Shown: positions 22,927-32,642 of the stretch, one piece after another | How the letters are laid out: the number at the start of each line of letters is the position of its first letter | Numbering within the stretch: the first letter of the stretch is position 1 | Assembly (NCBI RefSeq): GCF_900188125.1 | Contig: NZ_FZOW01000006.1 | Span: 1-64,000, forward strand | Direction: 5' to 3' | DNA from: Rhodococcoides kyotonense | Lineage (GTDB): Bacteria; Actinomycetota; Actinomycetes; Mycobacteriales; Mycobacteriaceae | Length of the DNA stretch: 64,000 nucleotides | The notes under the pieces: generated by a model | The model's database searches: none | What the model was told of the DNA's origin: nothing | The model's input: only the letters and a program-made list of their open reading frames with translations | Translations under genes and position numbers: made by a program

Positions 22927-24224
22927 TCGGTGGTGCCTTCCAATCTGAGAACGCTTGCGACTGAGGTGACGACGTCGAGCTTGTCCAACGCCGAGACGGT
23001 TTCGGACAGAGCGGAGTCCGCGGCGACATGAGTGACGACGACGAGTCGTGCTCCGTCGCCTGCGCCCTCCTGCCGCACCGTCGAGATACTGACGTCGCGC
23101 TTGGAGAACTCGGCCGCGACGGTAGCGAGAACTCCCGGCTTGTCGGCCACCTCCATGCTGACGTAGTACCGAGTGGGGATGTCTCCCATGGGCGCAACCT
23201 TGAGTTTGGCGTACTTGGACTCGAGCGGGCCACGTCCGCCGTAGAACTTGTTGCGCGCAGCCATCACGAGATCGCCGAGCACCGCGGAGGCCGTCGGCGA
23301 TCCGCCTGCGCCCTGCCCGTAGAACATGAGCCGGCCGGCTGCCTCGGCCTCGACGACGACGGCGTTGAACGCACCGTTGACCGTTGCCAGGGGGTGATTC
23401 CGCGGCACGAGTGCCGGGTAGACGCGCGCGGAGATGCGCTCCTTGCCCTTGGGCGTCGTGATGCGCTCGCAGATGGCGAGCAGCTTGATGGTGCAGTCGA
23501 GAGACCGTGCCGTCTGCAGATCCTCGGCGGTGATCTTGCTGATGCCCTCACGGTAGACATCACCTGCAGTGACGCGTGTGTGGAACGCGATCGACGCGAG
23601 AATCGCTGCCTTGGATGCGGCGTCGTAGCCTTCGACGTCGGCCGTCGGGTCGGCTTCGGCGTATCCGAGTCGTCCTGCTTCGGCGAGCGTCTCGGCGTAG
23701 TCGGCTCCGGTCTCGTCCATCGCGGAGAGGATGAAGTTCGTTGTGCCGTTGACGATTCCGGCGACCTTGTTGACGCGGTCACCGGCGAGAGACTGCATCA
23801 ACGGACGCACGACGGGGATGGCACCCGCGACCGCTGCCTCGAAATACAGGTCTGCGCGCGACTTCTCGGCCGCGTCGTTGAGCTCCCCCGCGTACTCCGC
23901 GAGCAGCGCCTTGTTCGCGGTGACGACCGACTTGCCCTTCTCGAGAGCCGAGAAGATCAGCTTGCGCGGAACGTCGATGCCGCCCAAGACCTCGACGACG
24001 AGGTCGACGTCGTCGCGTTCGACGAGCGAGGCCGGGTCGTCGGTCAACAGCGAGGAGTCGACGCCGCGGTCACCGTCGACGCGGCGGACGGCGATACCGC
24101 GAATCTCCAGCGGCGCACCGACTCTCGCCTCGAAATCGGCGGCGTTCTCGGTCAGGATTCGAACGACTTCGCTTCCGACGTTTCCGAGTCCGAGAACGGC
24201 GACGCCCAACGGCTTCGTGGTCAT
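22923..24224 (-). CDS. hom: Homoserine dehydrogenase
   Basis: A 433-residue NAD(P)H enzyme reducing aspartate semialdehyde to homoserine. It has an N-terminal Rossmann motif [15 protein letters not shown], a catalytic domain with [12 protein letters not shown] and [13 protein letters not shown], and a C-terminal ACT domain from about residue 355 ([18 protein letters not shown]) expected to mediate threonine feedback. ATG 24224 overlaps the lysA stop by 4 bases. It is not fused to an aspartokinase. Confidence 0.97.
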
Positions 24225-25642
24225 GGCTGCACCTCCAAGCTGAGCAGATCTTCCAATGTCTCCCGGCGCAGAACGAGGCGGGACTTTCCGTCTTTCACTG
24301 CCACGACGGCAGGTCGAGTCAACAGGTTGTACCGACTGGACATCGAGTAGCAGTACGCGCCGGTCGCCGCGACGGCCAACAGGTCGCCCGGCCCGACGTC
24401 GCTCGGCATCCACGTGTTCTTGATGACGATGTCCCCGCTCTCGCAATGCTTTCCGACGACGCGAGCCAACACCGCATCGGATTCGCTGTCACGCGAGACG
24501 AGCCTGCAGTCGTACTCCGCCTGATACAGCGACGTGCGAATGTTGTCGCTCATGCCGCCGTCGACGCTGATGTAGCGACGACGGGTCTTCGCGTCGACCG
24601 TCACGTCCTTGGTGGTACCGACCTCGTACAGCGTGACCGTTCCCGGACCTGCGATGGCGCGTCCCGGCTCGACGTCGATGCGCGGCACCGGGAGTCCGAC
24701 GGCCGCGGATTCGGCCTCGACGATGGACTTCAATTTCGCGGCGAGATCCTCGACCGCGGGCGGGTCGTCGCTCGCCACGTACGAGATGCCCATGCCGCCA
24801 CCGAGATCGATCGTCGAGATCTGCGACGTCTTGTCCGTGCCGAACTCCGACACCACGTCTCGGAGCAGGCCCAGCAACTTGTGCGCTGCGAGTTCGAATC
24901 CGTCGACCTCGAAGATCTGCGATCCGATGTGGCTGTGCAGTCCGACCAAACGCAGATTGTCCGTGGCGAAGACGCGGCGGACGGCTTCGAGCGCCGAACC
25001 GTCGGCGAGCGAGAAGCCGAACTTCTGATCCTCGTGCGCGGTGGCGATGAACTCGTGCGTGTGCGCCTCGACACCGACGGTGACGCGAACCAGCACGTCC
25101 TGCACGACGCCGAGTTCGCCTGCGATGGTGTTCAATCGCTCGATCTCGATCATCGAGTCGAGAACGACGTGCTCGACACCGGCACGGACGCCCGCGGTCA
25201 GTTCGTCGATCGATTTGTTGTTGCCGTGCATGGCAATTCGGTTCGCCGGGAAGCCCGCGGCGAGCGCGATGCCCAGTTCGCCACCGGAGCACACGTCGAG
25301 AGAGAGGCCCTCGTCGGCGATCCAGCGGGCGATCTCGCCACACAGAAACGCCTTCGACGCGTAGTGCACGCGAGCCGGACCGCCGAATGCATCGGCCATT
25401 TCCCGTGCACGCGAACGGAAATCGTCCTCGTCGATGACGAACAGCGGCGTACCGTACTGTTCCGCGAGCTCGGCGACCGACACACCCGCGAGACGGACGA
25501 CGCCGTCGTCACCGCGAGATGCATTGCGCGGGAAGACATGCGCGGGCAGTGCCGTCATCTCCGACGCCGAAGCGGGCCGCTCCGTCCACGACTCCTTGGC
25601 CGCGACGTCGGCATGCTTCGGGCCGGCGGGATGCGCGCTCAC
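24221..25642 (-). CDS. lysA: Diaminopimelate decarboxylase
   Basis: A 473-residue fold-type III PLP enzyme, the last step of lysine synthesis. The PLP lysine is in [22 protein letters not shown] and the catalytic cysteine region KHCESGD are present. GTG 25642 is chosen because it overlaps the argS stop as GTGA, while the frame upstream to 25774 lies inside argS. The N-terminus is slightly longer than in E. coli, as usual in actinobacteria. Confidence 0.96.
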   Translation of the reverse strand: MSAHPAGPKHADVAAKESWTERPASASEMTALPAHVFPRNASRGDDGVVRLAGVSVAELAEQYGTPLFVIDEDDFRSRAREMADAFGGPARVHYASKAFLCGEIARWIADEGLSLDVCSGGELGIALAAGFPANRIAMHGNNKSIDELTAGVRAGVEHVVLDSMIEIERLNTIAGELGVVQDVLVRVTVGVEAHTHEFIATAHEDQKFGFSLADGSALEAVRRVFATDNLRLVGLHSHIGSQIFEVDGFELAAHKLLGLLRDVVSEFGTDKTSQISTIDLGGGMGISYVASDDPPAVEDLAAKLKSIVEAESAAVGLPVPRIDVEPGRAIAGPGTVTLYEVGTTKDVTVDAKTRRRYISVDGGMSDNIRTSLYQAEYDCRLVSRDSESDAVLARVVGKHCESGDIVIKNTWMPSDVGPGDLLAVAATGAYCYSMSSRYNLLTRPAVVAVKDGKSRLVLRRETLEDLLSLEVQP

Positions 25643-27291
25643 ATGCGCTCCGGTGCGCTGACACCGAGCAGACCAAGGCCGTTGGCCAAGACCTGTCGGG
25701 TTGCGTTGCCCAACGCCAAACGGGCAGTGTTCACGGGGCCTGGCTCCTCGTCTCCTTGTGGAAGCACTCGACACGCGCCGTAGAACCGGTGGTAAGCACC
25801 CGCCAGTTCTTCGAGGTAGCGAGCGATACGGTGCGGTTCACGCAAATCTGCCGCGCTGGCAACGACTCTGGGGTATTCGCCGATCGTCCGAATGAGCTCG
25901 CCTTCCTGCTCCTGCGTCAACAGTGCAAGATCCGGGTCGTCGCCGGACAGCCCGAGCTCGGCTGCATTGCGCGCCAACGACGCAAGCCGCGCGTGCGCGT
26001 ACTGGACGTAGTAGACCGGGTTCTCGTTGCTGGCGCTCGCCCACAGCTCGAGGTCGATGTCGATGCTCGAGTCGACCGACGACCGGACCAGAACGTAGCG
26101 GGCCGCGTCGACGCCGATCGCCTCGACGAGGTCGTCGAGCGTGATGACGGTGCCCGCACGCTTGCTCATCTTCACGGCCGCGCCGTCGCGCACGAGGTTG
26201 ACCATCTGACCGATGAGCACCTCGACACTGTTCGGGTCGTCGCCGAATGCCGCCGCGGCGGCCTTGAGGCGGCCGATGTAGCCGTGATGATCGGCACCGA
26301 GCATGTAGATGCACAGGTCGAAGCCGCGCTGACGCTTGTTCTGGAAGTACGCGATGTCGCCGGCGATGTAGGCGGCGTTGCCGTCGCTCTTGATGACGAC
26401 GCGGTCCTTGTCGTCACCGAAGTCGGTGCTGCGCAGCCACCAGGCGCCGTCCTCGGCGTACAGGCTGCCGGAGTTCTTCAGGTACTCGACGGACTTCTCG
26501 ACGGCACCGGACTCGAACAGCGAGTTCTCGTGGAAATAGACGTCGAAGTCGACACCGAACTCGTGCAGATTGTTCTTGATCTGCGTGAACATCAGATCGA
26601 CGCCGATGGCCCGGAAGGTCTCCTCCTGGGCAGCAGGCGCCATCGCGAGCACTTCGGGGCTCTTGGCGAGCACGGCCTGGGCGATCTCACCGATGTACGC
26701 GCCTGCGTACCCGTCCTCGGGTGCGGGCTCGCCTTTGGCTGCCGCGATGAGCGAACGGCTGAACCGATCGATCTGTGCGCCGTGGTCGTTGAAGTAGTAC
26801 TCGCGTACCACCTCGGCGCCCTGTGCCGACAGGATTCGACCGAGAGCATCGCCGACGGCGGCCCAGCGGGTCCCGCCGAGATGGATCGGACCGGTCGGGT
26901 TGGCCGAGACGAACTCGAGATTCACCTTGCGGCCGGAGAGCGCGGTTCCATGACCGTAGTTCTCGCCCGCAGCGAGTGCCTGCGCGACGATGGCGCCCTG
27001 GGCGTCGGCTGCCAGACGAATGTTGAGGAAGCCAGGCCCTGCGACGTCGGCGCTGGAAATGGCGCTGGTCGCGGAAAGGGCGTCGGCCAGCCAACCCGCG
27101 AAGTCGCGGGGGCTCACGCCGGCTTTCTTGGCGACCTGAAGTGCGACGTTGGTCGCGTAGTCGCCATGTTCGGGGTTGCGGGGGCGTTCGACCGTCAGCT
27201 TTTCGGGCAGCACGGACGCGTCGAGACCGCGTTCGGCAAGCACCTTCGCGGCGGTCGCGCGTAGCAGTTCGGCAAGGTCGGCTGGAGTCAC
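25639..27291 (-). CDS. argS: Arginyl-tRNA synthetase
   Basis: A 550-residue class I synthetase charging tRNA-Arg. The HIGH-type signature is [15 protein letters not shown], the KMSKS-type signature KMSKRAGT, and the C-terminal anticodon domain ends with [13 protein letters not shown]. An N-terminal Add1 domain ([11 protein letters not shown]) is also visible. It heads the operon argS-lysA-hom-thrC-thrB; a CATAGGAT sequence shortly upstream could be its -10 box. Confidence 0.97.
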   Translation of the reverse strand: MTPADLAELLRATAAKVLAERGLDASVLPEKLTVERPRNPEHGDYATNVALQVAKKAGVSPRDFAGWLADALSATSAISSADVAGPGFLNIRLAADAQGAIVAQALAAGENYGHGTALSGRKVNLEFVSANPTGPIHLGGTRWAAVGDALGRILSAQGAEVVREYYFNDHGAQIDRFSRSLIAAAKGEPAPEDGYAGAYIGEIAQAVLAKSPEVLAMAPAAQEETFRAIGVDLMFTQIKNNLHEFGVDFDVYFHENSLFESGAVEKSVEYLKNSGSLYAEDGAWWLRSTDFGDDKDRVVIKSDGNAAYIAGDIAYFQNKRQRGFDLCIYMLGADHHGYIGRLKAAAAAFGDDPNSVEVLIGQMVNLVRDGAAVKMSKRAGTVITLDDLVEAIGVDAARYVLVRSSVDSSIDIDLELWASASNENPVYYVQYAHARLASLARNAAELGLSGDDPDLALLTQEQEGELIRTIGEYPRVVASAADLREPHRIARYLEELAGAYHRFYGACRVLPQGDEEPGPVNTARLALGNATRQVLANGLGLLGVSAPERM

Positions 27292-27502
27292 AGGTAGCTA
27301 TCCTATGGTCTGGGGCGCGGCAGGTCGGCAGCCAGTGTCGTATGAGGGCAGGCGTCACCGCCCGATGGCCTCAAAGCATGCGCTCAGAATGAGAACGTAC
27401 AGTAATGACGCTCTGCGATCACAGGTCGCCACGACTCGCAGTGCCTGCAGCCATGTGCGTGGATACGGCGCACTTCCCACAACCGAAAGAGCGACGACAG
27501 CG

Positions 27503-28417
27503 ATGCCCACGGGTTCCGATAACGGCGGTCGAGGAAACAAGTCGGCTGCCAAAGCCAACAAGGCCATCAAAGCCGCCAAGCGCAAGAGCGGCGTTCCGGC
27601 CACCAAATCAGGCCGCCCGGGACGACAGATCCCCTGGTTGACGGTCGGCGCACTCGTCGTCGTGGTCGGTTTGATCGCCATCCTCGCCATCAACCTGATC
27701 CCGAAGTACCAGGACCGCGCCGAGGCGCAGAAGTGGGAACCGAGCGAGAGCAACCAGGATCCGTCGACCTCGATCGCGGACGTCGTGAAGATCGATTACC
27801 CGGCCGCTCTGCACGTCAGCCCGACCCAGCGCGTCGCGTACGACCAGACTCCCCCGTTCGGCGGACCGCACGACGCAACCTGGGCCACGTGCACCGGCGT
27901 CGTGTACCCCGAAGCCATCCGCACCGAGAACGCCGTGCACTCGCTCGAGCACGGTGCCGTGTGGATCACGTACAACCCCGACGAGCTCAGCGAAGATCAG
28001 ATCGCGACGCTGGCCGACAAGGTCGACGGCGAGTCCTACATGCTGATGTCGCCGTTCCCGGGCCAGGACACCGCCGTGTCGCTGCAGTCGTGGGGTCACC
28101 AGCTCAAGGTCGACAGCGTCGACGACGAACGTATCGACCAGTTCGTGTCGGCTCTGCGCCTGAACCGCTACGCGTACCCGGAGGTCGGCGCCAGCTGCTC
28201 GACGGTTCCCGGCTCGTTCGATCCCGACAACCCGCCTGCATTCGATCCGTCGGCACCGGGACCCGACGCAGTGCCGATGGACGGCGCCGGCATCACACCC
28301 GACGCCAGCGAGTCCGGCGCTGCCGGTGGAACCGCCGGACTGCCGTCCGATCTGCAACTCCCGTCCGACCTGCAGCTTCCGACCGAAGCTCCGGCGGAAC
28401 CGGCTCCCGCGTCCTGA
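27503..28417 (+). CDS. DUF3105 domain-containing membrane-anchored protein
   Basis: A 304-residue protein with a lysine-rich cytoplasmic N-terminus, one transmembrane helix (about residues 50-72, LTVGALVVVVGLIAIL) and an outer DUF3105 domain with PPFGGPHDATWATC and HSLEHGAVWITYNP, whose histidines suggest metal binding. The C-terminal 80 residues are Pro/Ala/Asp-rich with two copies of LPSDLQLP. ATG 27503 is used; the open frame further upstream overlaps the argS start region and is not protein-like. It overlaps the DUF305 gene by one base. Function unknown. Confidence 0.87.
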   Translation: MPTGSDNGGRGNKSAAKANKAIKAAKRKSGVPATKSGRPGRQIPWLTVGALVVVVGLIAILAINLIPKYQDRAEAQKWEPSESNQDPSTSIADVVKIDYPAALHVSPTQRVAYDQTPPFGGPHDATWATCTGVVYPEAIRTENAVHSLEHGAVWITYNPDELSEDQIATLADKVDGESYMLMSPFPGQDTAVSLQSWGHQLKVDSVDDERIDQFVSALRLNRYAYPEVGASCSTVPGSFDPDNPPAFDPSAPGPDAVPMDGAGITPDASESGAAGGTAGLPSDLQLPSDLQLPTEAPAEPAPAS

Positions 28418-29133
28418 TGTCCGATCAGCCCCGTAAGAAGTCGGAGATCGCCGCACTGGCGGTTCTCGGACTGATCGCTGCCGTCGCGATCGGATTCGCA
28501 CTCGGATTCCTGGCCCGAACCAATTTCATCGGCGGCGACGACTCGGTCCCGGCGGCGGATTCGGTCGACGTCGGCTTCGCGCAGGACATGTCGGTGCACC
28601 ACAACCAGGCCATCGACATGTCCTCGATCGCGCTGACCAATGCGACGGATCAGCCCGTACGGACGCTCGCGTTCGACATGCTGACGTCGCAGCAGAACCA
28701 GGTCGGTCAGATGCAAGGCTGGCTCGCCATCTGGGACCGGGCCCCCGTCGGATCGAACGGTTACATGGGCTGGATGAAGGACGACGAAGGCCACTCCCAC
28801 ACCATGTCCATGGCGACGCAAGCACCGGATTCCGGTCACTCCGCAGGCTCCGCTCCTAGCGGCTCGGTTGCCGCCATGCCGGGGATGGCCACGGCCGACG
28901 AGTTGGCCGCACTACGCCAGGCCACCGGACCGGCCGTCGACGTGATGTTCCTGCAGCTGATGCTGCGACATCACGAGGGCGGGCTCTCGATGATGGAGTA
29001 CGCCGCCGACCACGCGGAGACTCCTGCGCTGATCCGGCTCGCACAGTCGATGATCTCGACGCAGGAGAGCGAGGCCACGCTCATGAAGCAAATGCTCGCC
29101 GAGCGTGGCGCCGCTCCACTGCCTTCTAACTAA
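28417..29133 (+). CDS. DUF305 domain-containing protein
   Basis: A 238-residue protein with an N-terminal transmembrane anchor (about residues 10-32) and an outer DUF305 domain. The two histidine-methionine segments MSVHHNQAIDM and LMLRHHEGGLSMM are typical of this family, which is often linked to copper. Its ATG lies in the stop codon of the DUF3105 gene (TGATG), a pairing common in actinobacteria. Role unknown; a metal-handling or envelope function is an inference. Confidence 0.88.
   Translation: MSDQPRKKSEIAALAVLGLIAAVAIGFALGFLARTNFIGGDDSVPAADSVDVGFAQDMSVHHNQAIDMSSIALTNATDQPVRTLAFDMLTSQQNQVGQMQGWLAIWDRAPVGSNGYMGWMKDDEGHSHTMSMATQAPDSGHSAGSAPSGSVAAMPGMATADELAALRQATGPAVDVMFLQLMLRHHEGGLSMMEYAADHAETPALIRLAQSMISTQESEATLMKQMLAERGAAPLPSN
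28834..28859 (+). repeat. Imperfect direct repeat, first copy
   Basis: Twenty-six bases within the DUF305 gene (GGTCACTCCGCAGGCTCCGC..) recur with about four changes at 29135-29160, just after the same gene stops. It may mark a small duplication. Confidence 0.5.
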
Positions 29134-29134
29134 G

Positions 29135-29160
29135 GGTCATTCCGCAGGCTCCACTCCCGG
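29135..29160 (+). repeat. Imperfect direct repeat, second copy
   Basis: Second copy (GGTCATTCCGCAGGCTCCAC..) of the repeat at 28834-28859. It fills the whole gap between the convergent DUF305 and phosphoketolase genes. I see no U-tract or clear terminator in it. Confidence 0.5.
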
Positions 29161-31554
29161 CTAATCAGAAGCCGAGAACGTCCAGTCGGCCACCTCGGGC
29201 ATGTCCTCGAGGTGGTCGACGACGTATTTCTCGTGCCGCGCGAGTTGTGACGTGCAGTAGTCGACCAACTCACTGCCCTTCTCCGGCACCCGACGCGATC
29301 GCCGCAGCGCTTCGAGCACGAGGTGGTAGCGGCTCATCTTATTCAGAACCACCATGTCGAACGGCGTCGTCGTCGTGCCCTGTTCGTTGAAGCCGCGCAC
29401 GTGGAAGCGTCCGGCATTGGTGCGACCGTGCAAAAGCTCGTGCACGGCGCGCGGATATCCGTGAAACGCGAACACGACGTCGGTGTCGGCGGTGAACAAG
29501 TCCACGAACTTGGTCTCGGGGAATCCGTGCGGATGTTCCTCGGGCGTCAGCAATCCCATCAGATCGACGACGTTGACGACGCGCACCCGCAGGTACGGAA
29601 CCCATTCGCGCAGAATCTGCGCCGCTGCGAGGATTTCCTGCGTCGGGACGTCTCCTGCAGCAGCGAGCACGATGTCGGGCTCGTTCGGTGTTCCCGCCGT
29701 ATCGGTTTCGGTACCCGCCCAATCCCAGATCGACGCACCGGCCGCACAATGCACGTTCGCCTGCTCCAGCGTCAGGTACTGCAGGTGCGGCTGCTTGTCG
29801 ACGACGATCAGATTCACGTGATCGCGGCTTCGCAGGCAGTGATCGGAGATCGACAGCAATGTATTCGAGTCCGGCGGAAGCCAGACCCGCACGACGTCCG
29901 GAGCGAGCGGAATGACCGCATCGATCATGCCGGGGCCTTGGTGGCTGAAGCCGTTGTGATCGTTGCGCCAGCACGTGCTCGTCAGCAGTACGTTGAGCGA
30001 CGCGACGGGCTCGCGCCAGGGCAGGTCCGCCGCGTGCTGAAGCCACTTGACGTGCTGGATCATCATCGAGACGCTGACCATCGCGAACGCCTCGTAGCTG
30101 GCGAACACGCCGTGCCCGCCCGCAAGCAGATAGCCTTCGAGCCAGCCTTCGCACAGATGCTCGCTCAGCACCTCCATCACACGTCCGTCGGGTGACAAGT
30201 GGTCGTCCCATTCCTCCACCGGCAGCTGCCAGCAGCGGTCGGTCTGCTCGAACACTGCCGCGAGTCGGTTGCTCGCCGTCTCGTCCGGACAGAACAGTCG
30301 GAAGTCGCCACCGCCGTCGTCGCGCGTGTTGTCGGCGTAGATGTCGCGCATGAGCTCCCCGAGGACACGCGTCGTCTCGTGGAAGCCTGCGCCCGGTGAC
30401 TCGATCGGGATCTCGTACTTCTCGAGCGCCGGAATACGAAGGGGACGAAGGAGTCTGCCGCCGTTGGCGTACGGCGTCGACCCCATGCGCTTGTCGCCCG
30501 ACGGAGCCAGTGCGACAAGCTCTTTCACGAGCGCACCGTCGTCGTCGAACAGGTTGTGCGGTTCGTAGGATTTCAGCCACGTCTCCAGCTGAGCCAAGTG
30601 GTCGGGGTTGGTGCGGACGCCCGACAACGGAACCTGATGCGCACGGAATGTGCCCTCGACGAGGACGCCGTCGACCGTGTGCGGGCCGGTCCATCCCTTC
30701 GGCGTGCGCAGAACGATTGCAGGCCAACGGAACTCAGCCCCGCCTCCCCCGGACCGCGCCGCATCCTGGATCGCACGAATCGAGCTGTGCGACTGCGCGA
30801 TCGCGCGTTCGAGGGCCGGGAACACCTGTCGCGGATCGTCACCGGACACGACGACGGGATCCCACCCCTGGCCACGAAGGAACGCCTCGACGTCCTCGTC
30901 ATTGCTGCGTCCGAACACCGTGGGACCCGCGATCTTCGCACCGTTGAGATTGAGGATCGGTAGAACTGCGCCGTCGCGTCGCGGATTGAGGAACGCCGGA
31001 AGCTTCCAGGACCCGGCGAGCGGACCCGTCTCGGCTTCACCGTCGCCGATCACGCACGCGACCGTCAGATCGGGTCGGTCGAACGCCGCGCCGCCCGCAT
31101 GGACGAGCGCGTACCCGAGCTCTCCTCCCTCGTGGATGCTGCCGGGCGTCTGCACACTCACATGGCTCGGAATGCCACCGGGCGACGAGAACTGGCGGCA
31201 CAGGCGTCGAACGCCCTCGGTGTCCTGCGAGACGTGCGGATAGATTTCCGAATAGGTGCCCTCGAGATACGTCGACGCCACGAGGGCAGGCCCACCGTGA
31301 CCCGGGCCCGTCACGTACAGCCAATCGGAATCGGTGTTCTTGATGTGCCTGTTCAACAGCGTGTAGATCATGGACAGCGCGGGGCTCGTTCCCCAGTGCC
31401 CGAGCAGCCGCGGCTTGATGTGTTCGGCAGTCAGAGGCTGCCGAACGAGAGTGTTGTCCTTCAGATAGATCTGAGCCACGGTCAGGTAGTTCGCTGCGGC
31501 CCACCACTTCAAGTCGAGATCCAGGTCGTCCGTCGAGTACTGATGTGCGGTCAC
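29161..31554 (-). CDS. xfp: Xylulose-5-phosphate/fructose-6-phosphate phosphoketolase
   Basis: A 797-residue thiamine-diphosphate enzyme splitting xylulose 5-phosphate or fructose 6-phosphate to acetyl phosphate. Signature segments are GHWGTSPALSMIYTLLNR, GPGHGGPALVASTYLEG and VIGDGEAETGPLAGSW (the ThDP motif), with FRLFCPDETASNRL in the middle domain. GTG 31554 is chosen for its AAAGGA site eight bases upstream and because it gives the family's normal N-terminus; the frame upstream to 31596 lacks a site. No acetate kinase or phosphotransacetylase gene lies nearby. Confidence 0.95.
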   Translation of the reverse strand: MTAHQYSTDDLDLDLKWWAAANYLTVAQIYLKDNTLVRQPLTAEHIKPRLLGHWGTSPALSMIYTLLNRHIKNTDSDWLYVTGPGHGGPALVASTYLEGTYSEIYPHVSQDTEGVRRLCRQFSSPGGIPSHVSVQTPGSIHEGGELGYALVHAGGAAFDRPDLTVACVIGDGEAETGPLAGSWKLPAFLNPRRDGAVLPILNLNGAKIAGPTVFGRSNDEDVEAFLRGQGWDPVVVSGDDPRQVFPALERAIAQSHSSIRAIQDAARSGGGGAEFRWPAIVLRTPKGWTGPHTVDGVLVEGTFRAHQVPLSGVRTNPDHLAQLETWLKSYEPHNLFDDDGALVKELVALAPSGDKRMGSTPYANGGRLLRPLRIPALEKYEIPIESPGAGFHETTRVLGELMRDIYADNTRDDGGGDFRLFCPDETASNRLAAVFEQTDRCWQLPVEEWDDHLSPDGRVMEVLSEHLCEGWLEGYLLAGGHGVFASYEAFAMVSVSMMIQHVKWLQHAADLPWREPVASLNVLLTSTCWRNDHNGFSHQGPGMIDAVIPLAPDVVRVWLPPDSNTLLSISDHCLRSRDHVNLIVVDKQPHLQYLTLEQANVHCAAGASIWDWAGTETDTAGTPNEPDIVLAAAGDVPTQEILAAAQILREWVPYLRVRVVNVVDLMGLLTPEEHPHGFPETKFVDLFTADTDVVFAFHGYPRAVHELLHGRTNAGRFHVRGFNEQGTTTTPFDMVVLNKMSRYHLVLEALRRSRRVPEKGSELVDYCTSQLARHEKYVVDHLEDMPEVADWTFSASD

Positions 31555-31654
31555 TGATCGTCCTTTCGAACCGATGTCGGCGTCTCCACTCCACACACGA
31601 CACTAGGGCGATTTCGGCTGCCGGGGGTGATGCGCTAGTCTTGGACCCGCCCTG

Positions 31655-31727
31655 GCCCCCGTAGCTCAGGGGATAGAGCGTTCGCCTCCGGAGCGAAAGG
31701 CCGCAGGTTCGAATCCTGCCGGGGGCA
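31655..31727 (+). tRNA. tRNA-Arg (anticodon CCG)
   Basis: A 73-base cloverleaf: acceptor GCCCCCG pairs with CGGGGGC, discriminator A, D arm GCTC/GAGC, anticodon loop CTCCGGA with CCG, and T arm GCAGG-TTCGAAT-CCTGC. It reads codon CGG. No CCA is encoded. A -10-like TAGTCT lies at 31636-31641. Confidence 0.97.
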
Positions 31728-31751
31728 CACATTCTTTGCGAGTATTGCGGT

Positions 31752-32642
31752 GTGCCCGATCAAGTCGATGTCGACGAGGTAGCCGACGAGCTGTATGCGC
31801 TCGATCCATCCGAGTTCGTTGCCGCACGCAAGGACGCCGTTGCCCGCGCGCGTCAGGCAGGCGACCGTAAGACAACAACCGCTATCGGGGCGCTGCGCAA
31901 ACCCACCGTGGTCGGGTGGATGGTCAACCTACTGGTTCGCGAGGAACCGGAGGACATCGCCGAATTGTTCGACCTCGGCGACAGTCTGCGCGACGCTCAA
32001 AGACGTTCCGCGACCGACGCGCTCAAGGAACTCTCCGGAGCCCGACAGCAGGCGATACGGGCGCTGACGCGTCGAGCAGTGAAGATCGCGGCCGAGCACG
32101 GCAAGCCTGGTGCCGACGCGGAGCGCGAAATCGGCCAGACCCTGAACGCGGCTCTCGCCGATCCGGAGATCGCCGAGCGGGTGCGCGCGGGGCGCGTCGT
32201 GACCGCGGAGTCGTACAGCGGGTTCGGTCCGGCGATGTTGACGCTGGCGCCGGATCCGGAAGAGCCCGCCGAGGACGAGGTCGTCGCCCAGGAAGAGGAC
32301 GATTCCGTCGACCAGGAGGCTCTCGAGCGAGCCAAGGAGCTGCTCGACCAAGCCCAGGAAGAGCTCGACGACGCGAGGGAGGACGAGGCGTCCGCGCGCG
32401 TGGCCGCCGAATCCGCCCGTGTAGAAGCGGAATCCGCCGAGGAGAGTCTCGCCGAGGTCAAGGAACGCCTCGCTCGCTTGAGGGACGAACTACACGAGGC
32501 CGAGGAGCAGGAGGCCGACGCGCGTCGGGCCGTGAAGTCGACCGATCGTGAAGCACGGCGGCTGAAGAGAGTGCTCACCGACGCCGAAGCGCGGACGGAG
32601 GAAGCACAGAACGCCGTGGACCGCGCTACGCAGGCTCGATGA
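31752..32642 (+). CDS. Conserved hypothetical coiled-coil protein
   Basis: A 296-residue acidic protein with no recognised family. The N-terminal part (1-110) is helical with VADELYALDPSEFVAARKDA. From about residue 185 onward a long coiled coil rich in Glu, Ala and Arg covers the rest (QEALERAKELLDQAQEELDD and following). GTG 31752 begins 24 bases after the tRNA, so it may be co-transcribed. Its 3' end overlaps convergent cysQ by 17 bases. No signal peptide or membrane helix; function unknown. Confidence 0.78.
   Translation: MPDQVDVDEVADELYALDPSEFVAARKDAVARARQAGDRKTTTAIGALRKPTVVGWMVNLLVREEPEDIAELFDLGDSLRDAQRRSATDALKELSGARQQAIRALTRRAVKIAAEHGKPGADAEREIGQTLNAALADPEIAERVRAGRVVTAESYSGFGPAMLTLAPDPEEPAEDEVVAQEEDDSVDQEALERAKELLDQAQEELDDAREDEASARVAAESARVEAESAEESLAEVKERLARLRDELHEAEEQEADARRAVKSTDREARRLKRVLTDAEARTEEAQNAVDRATQAR

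Noticed and set aside
27176-27502. Extension of the DUF3105 gene by 109 residues
   Set aside because: It overlaps the argS start region and its composition is not protein-like; ATG 27503 begins a normal lysine-rich N-terminus.
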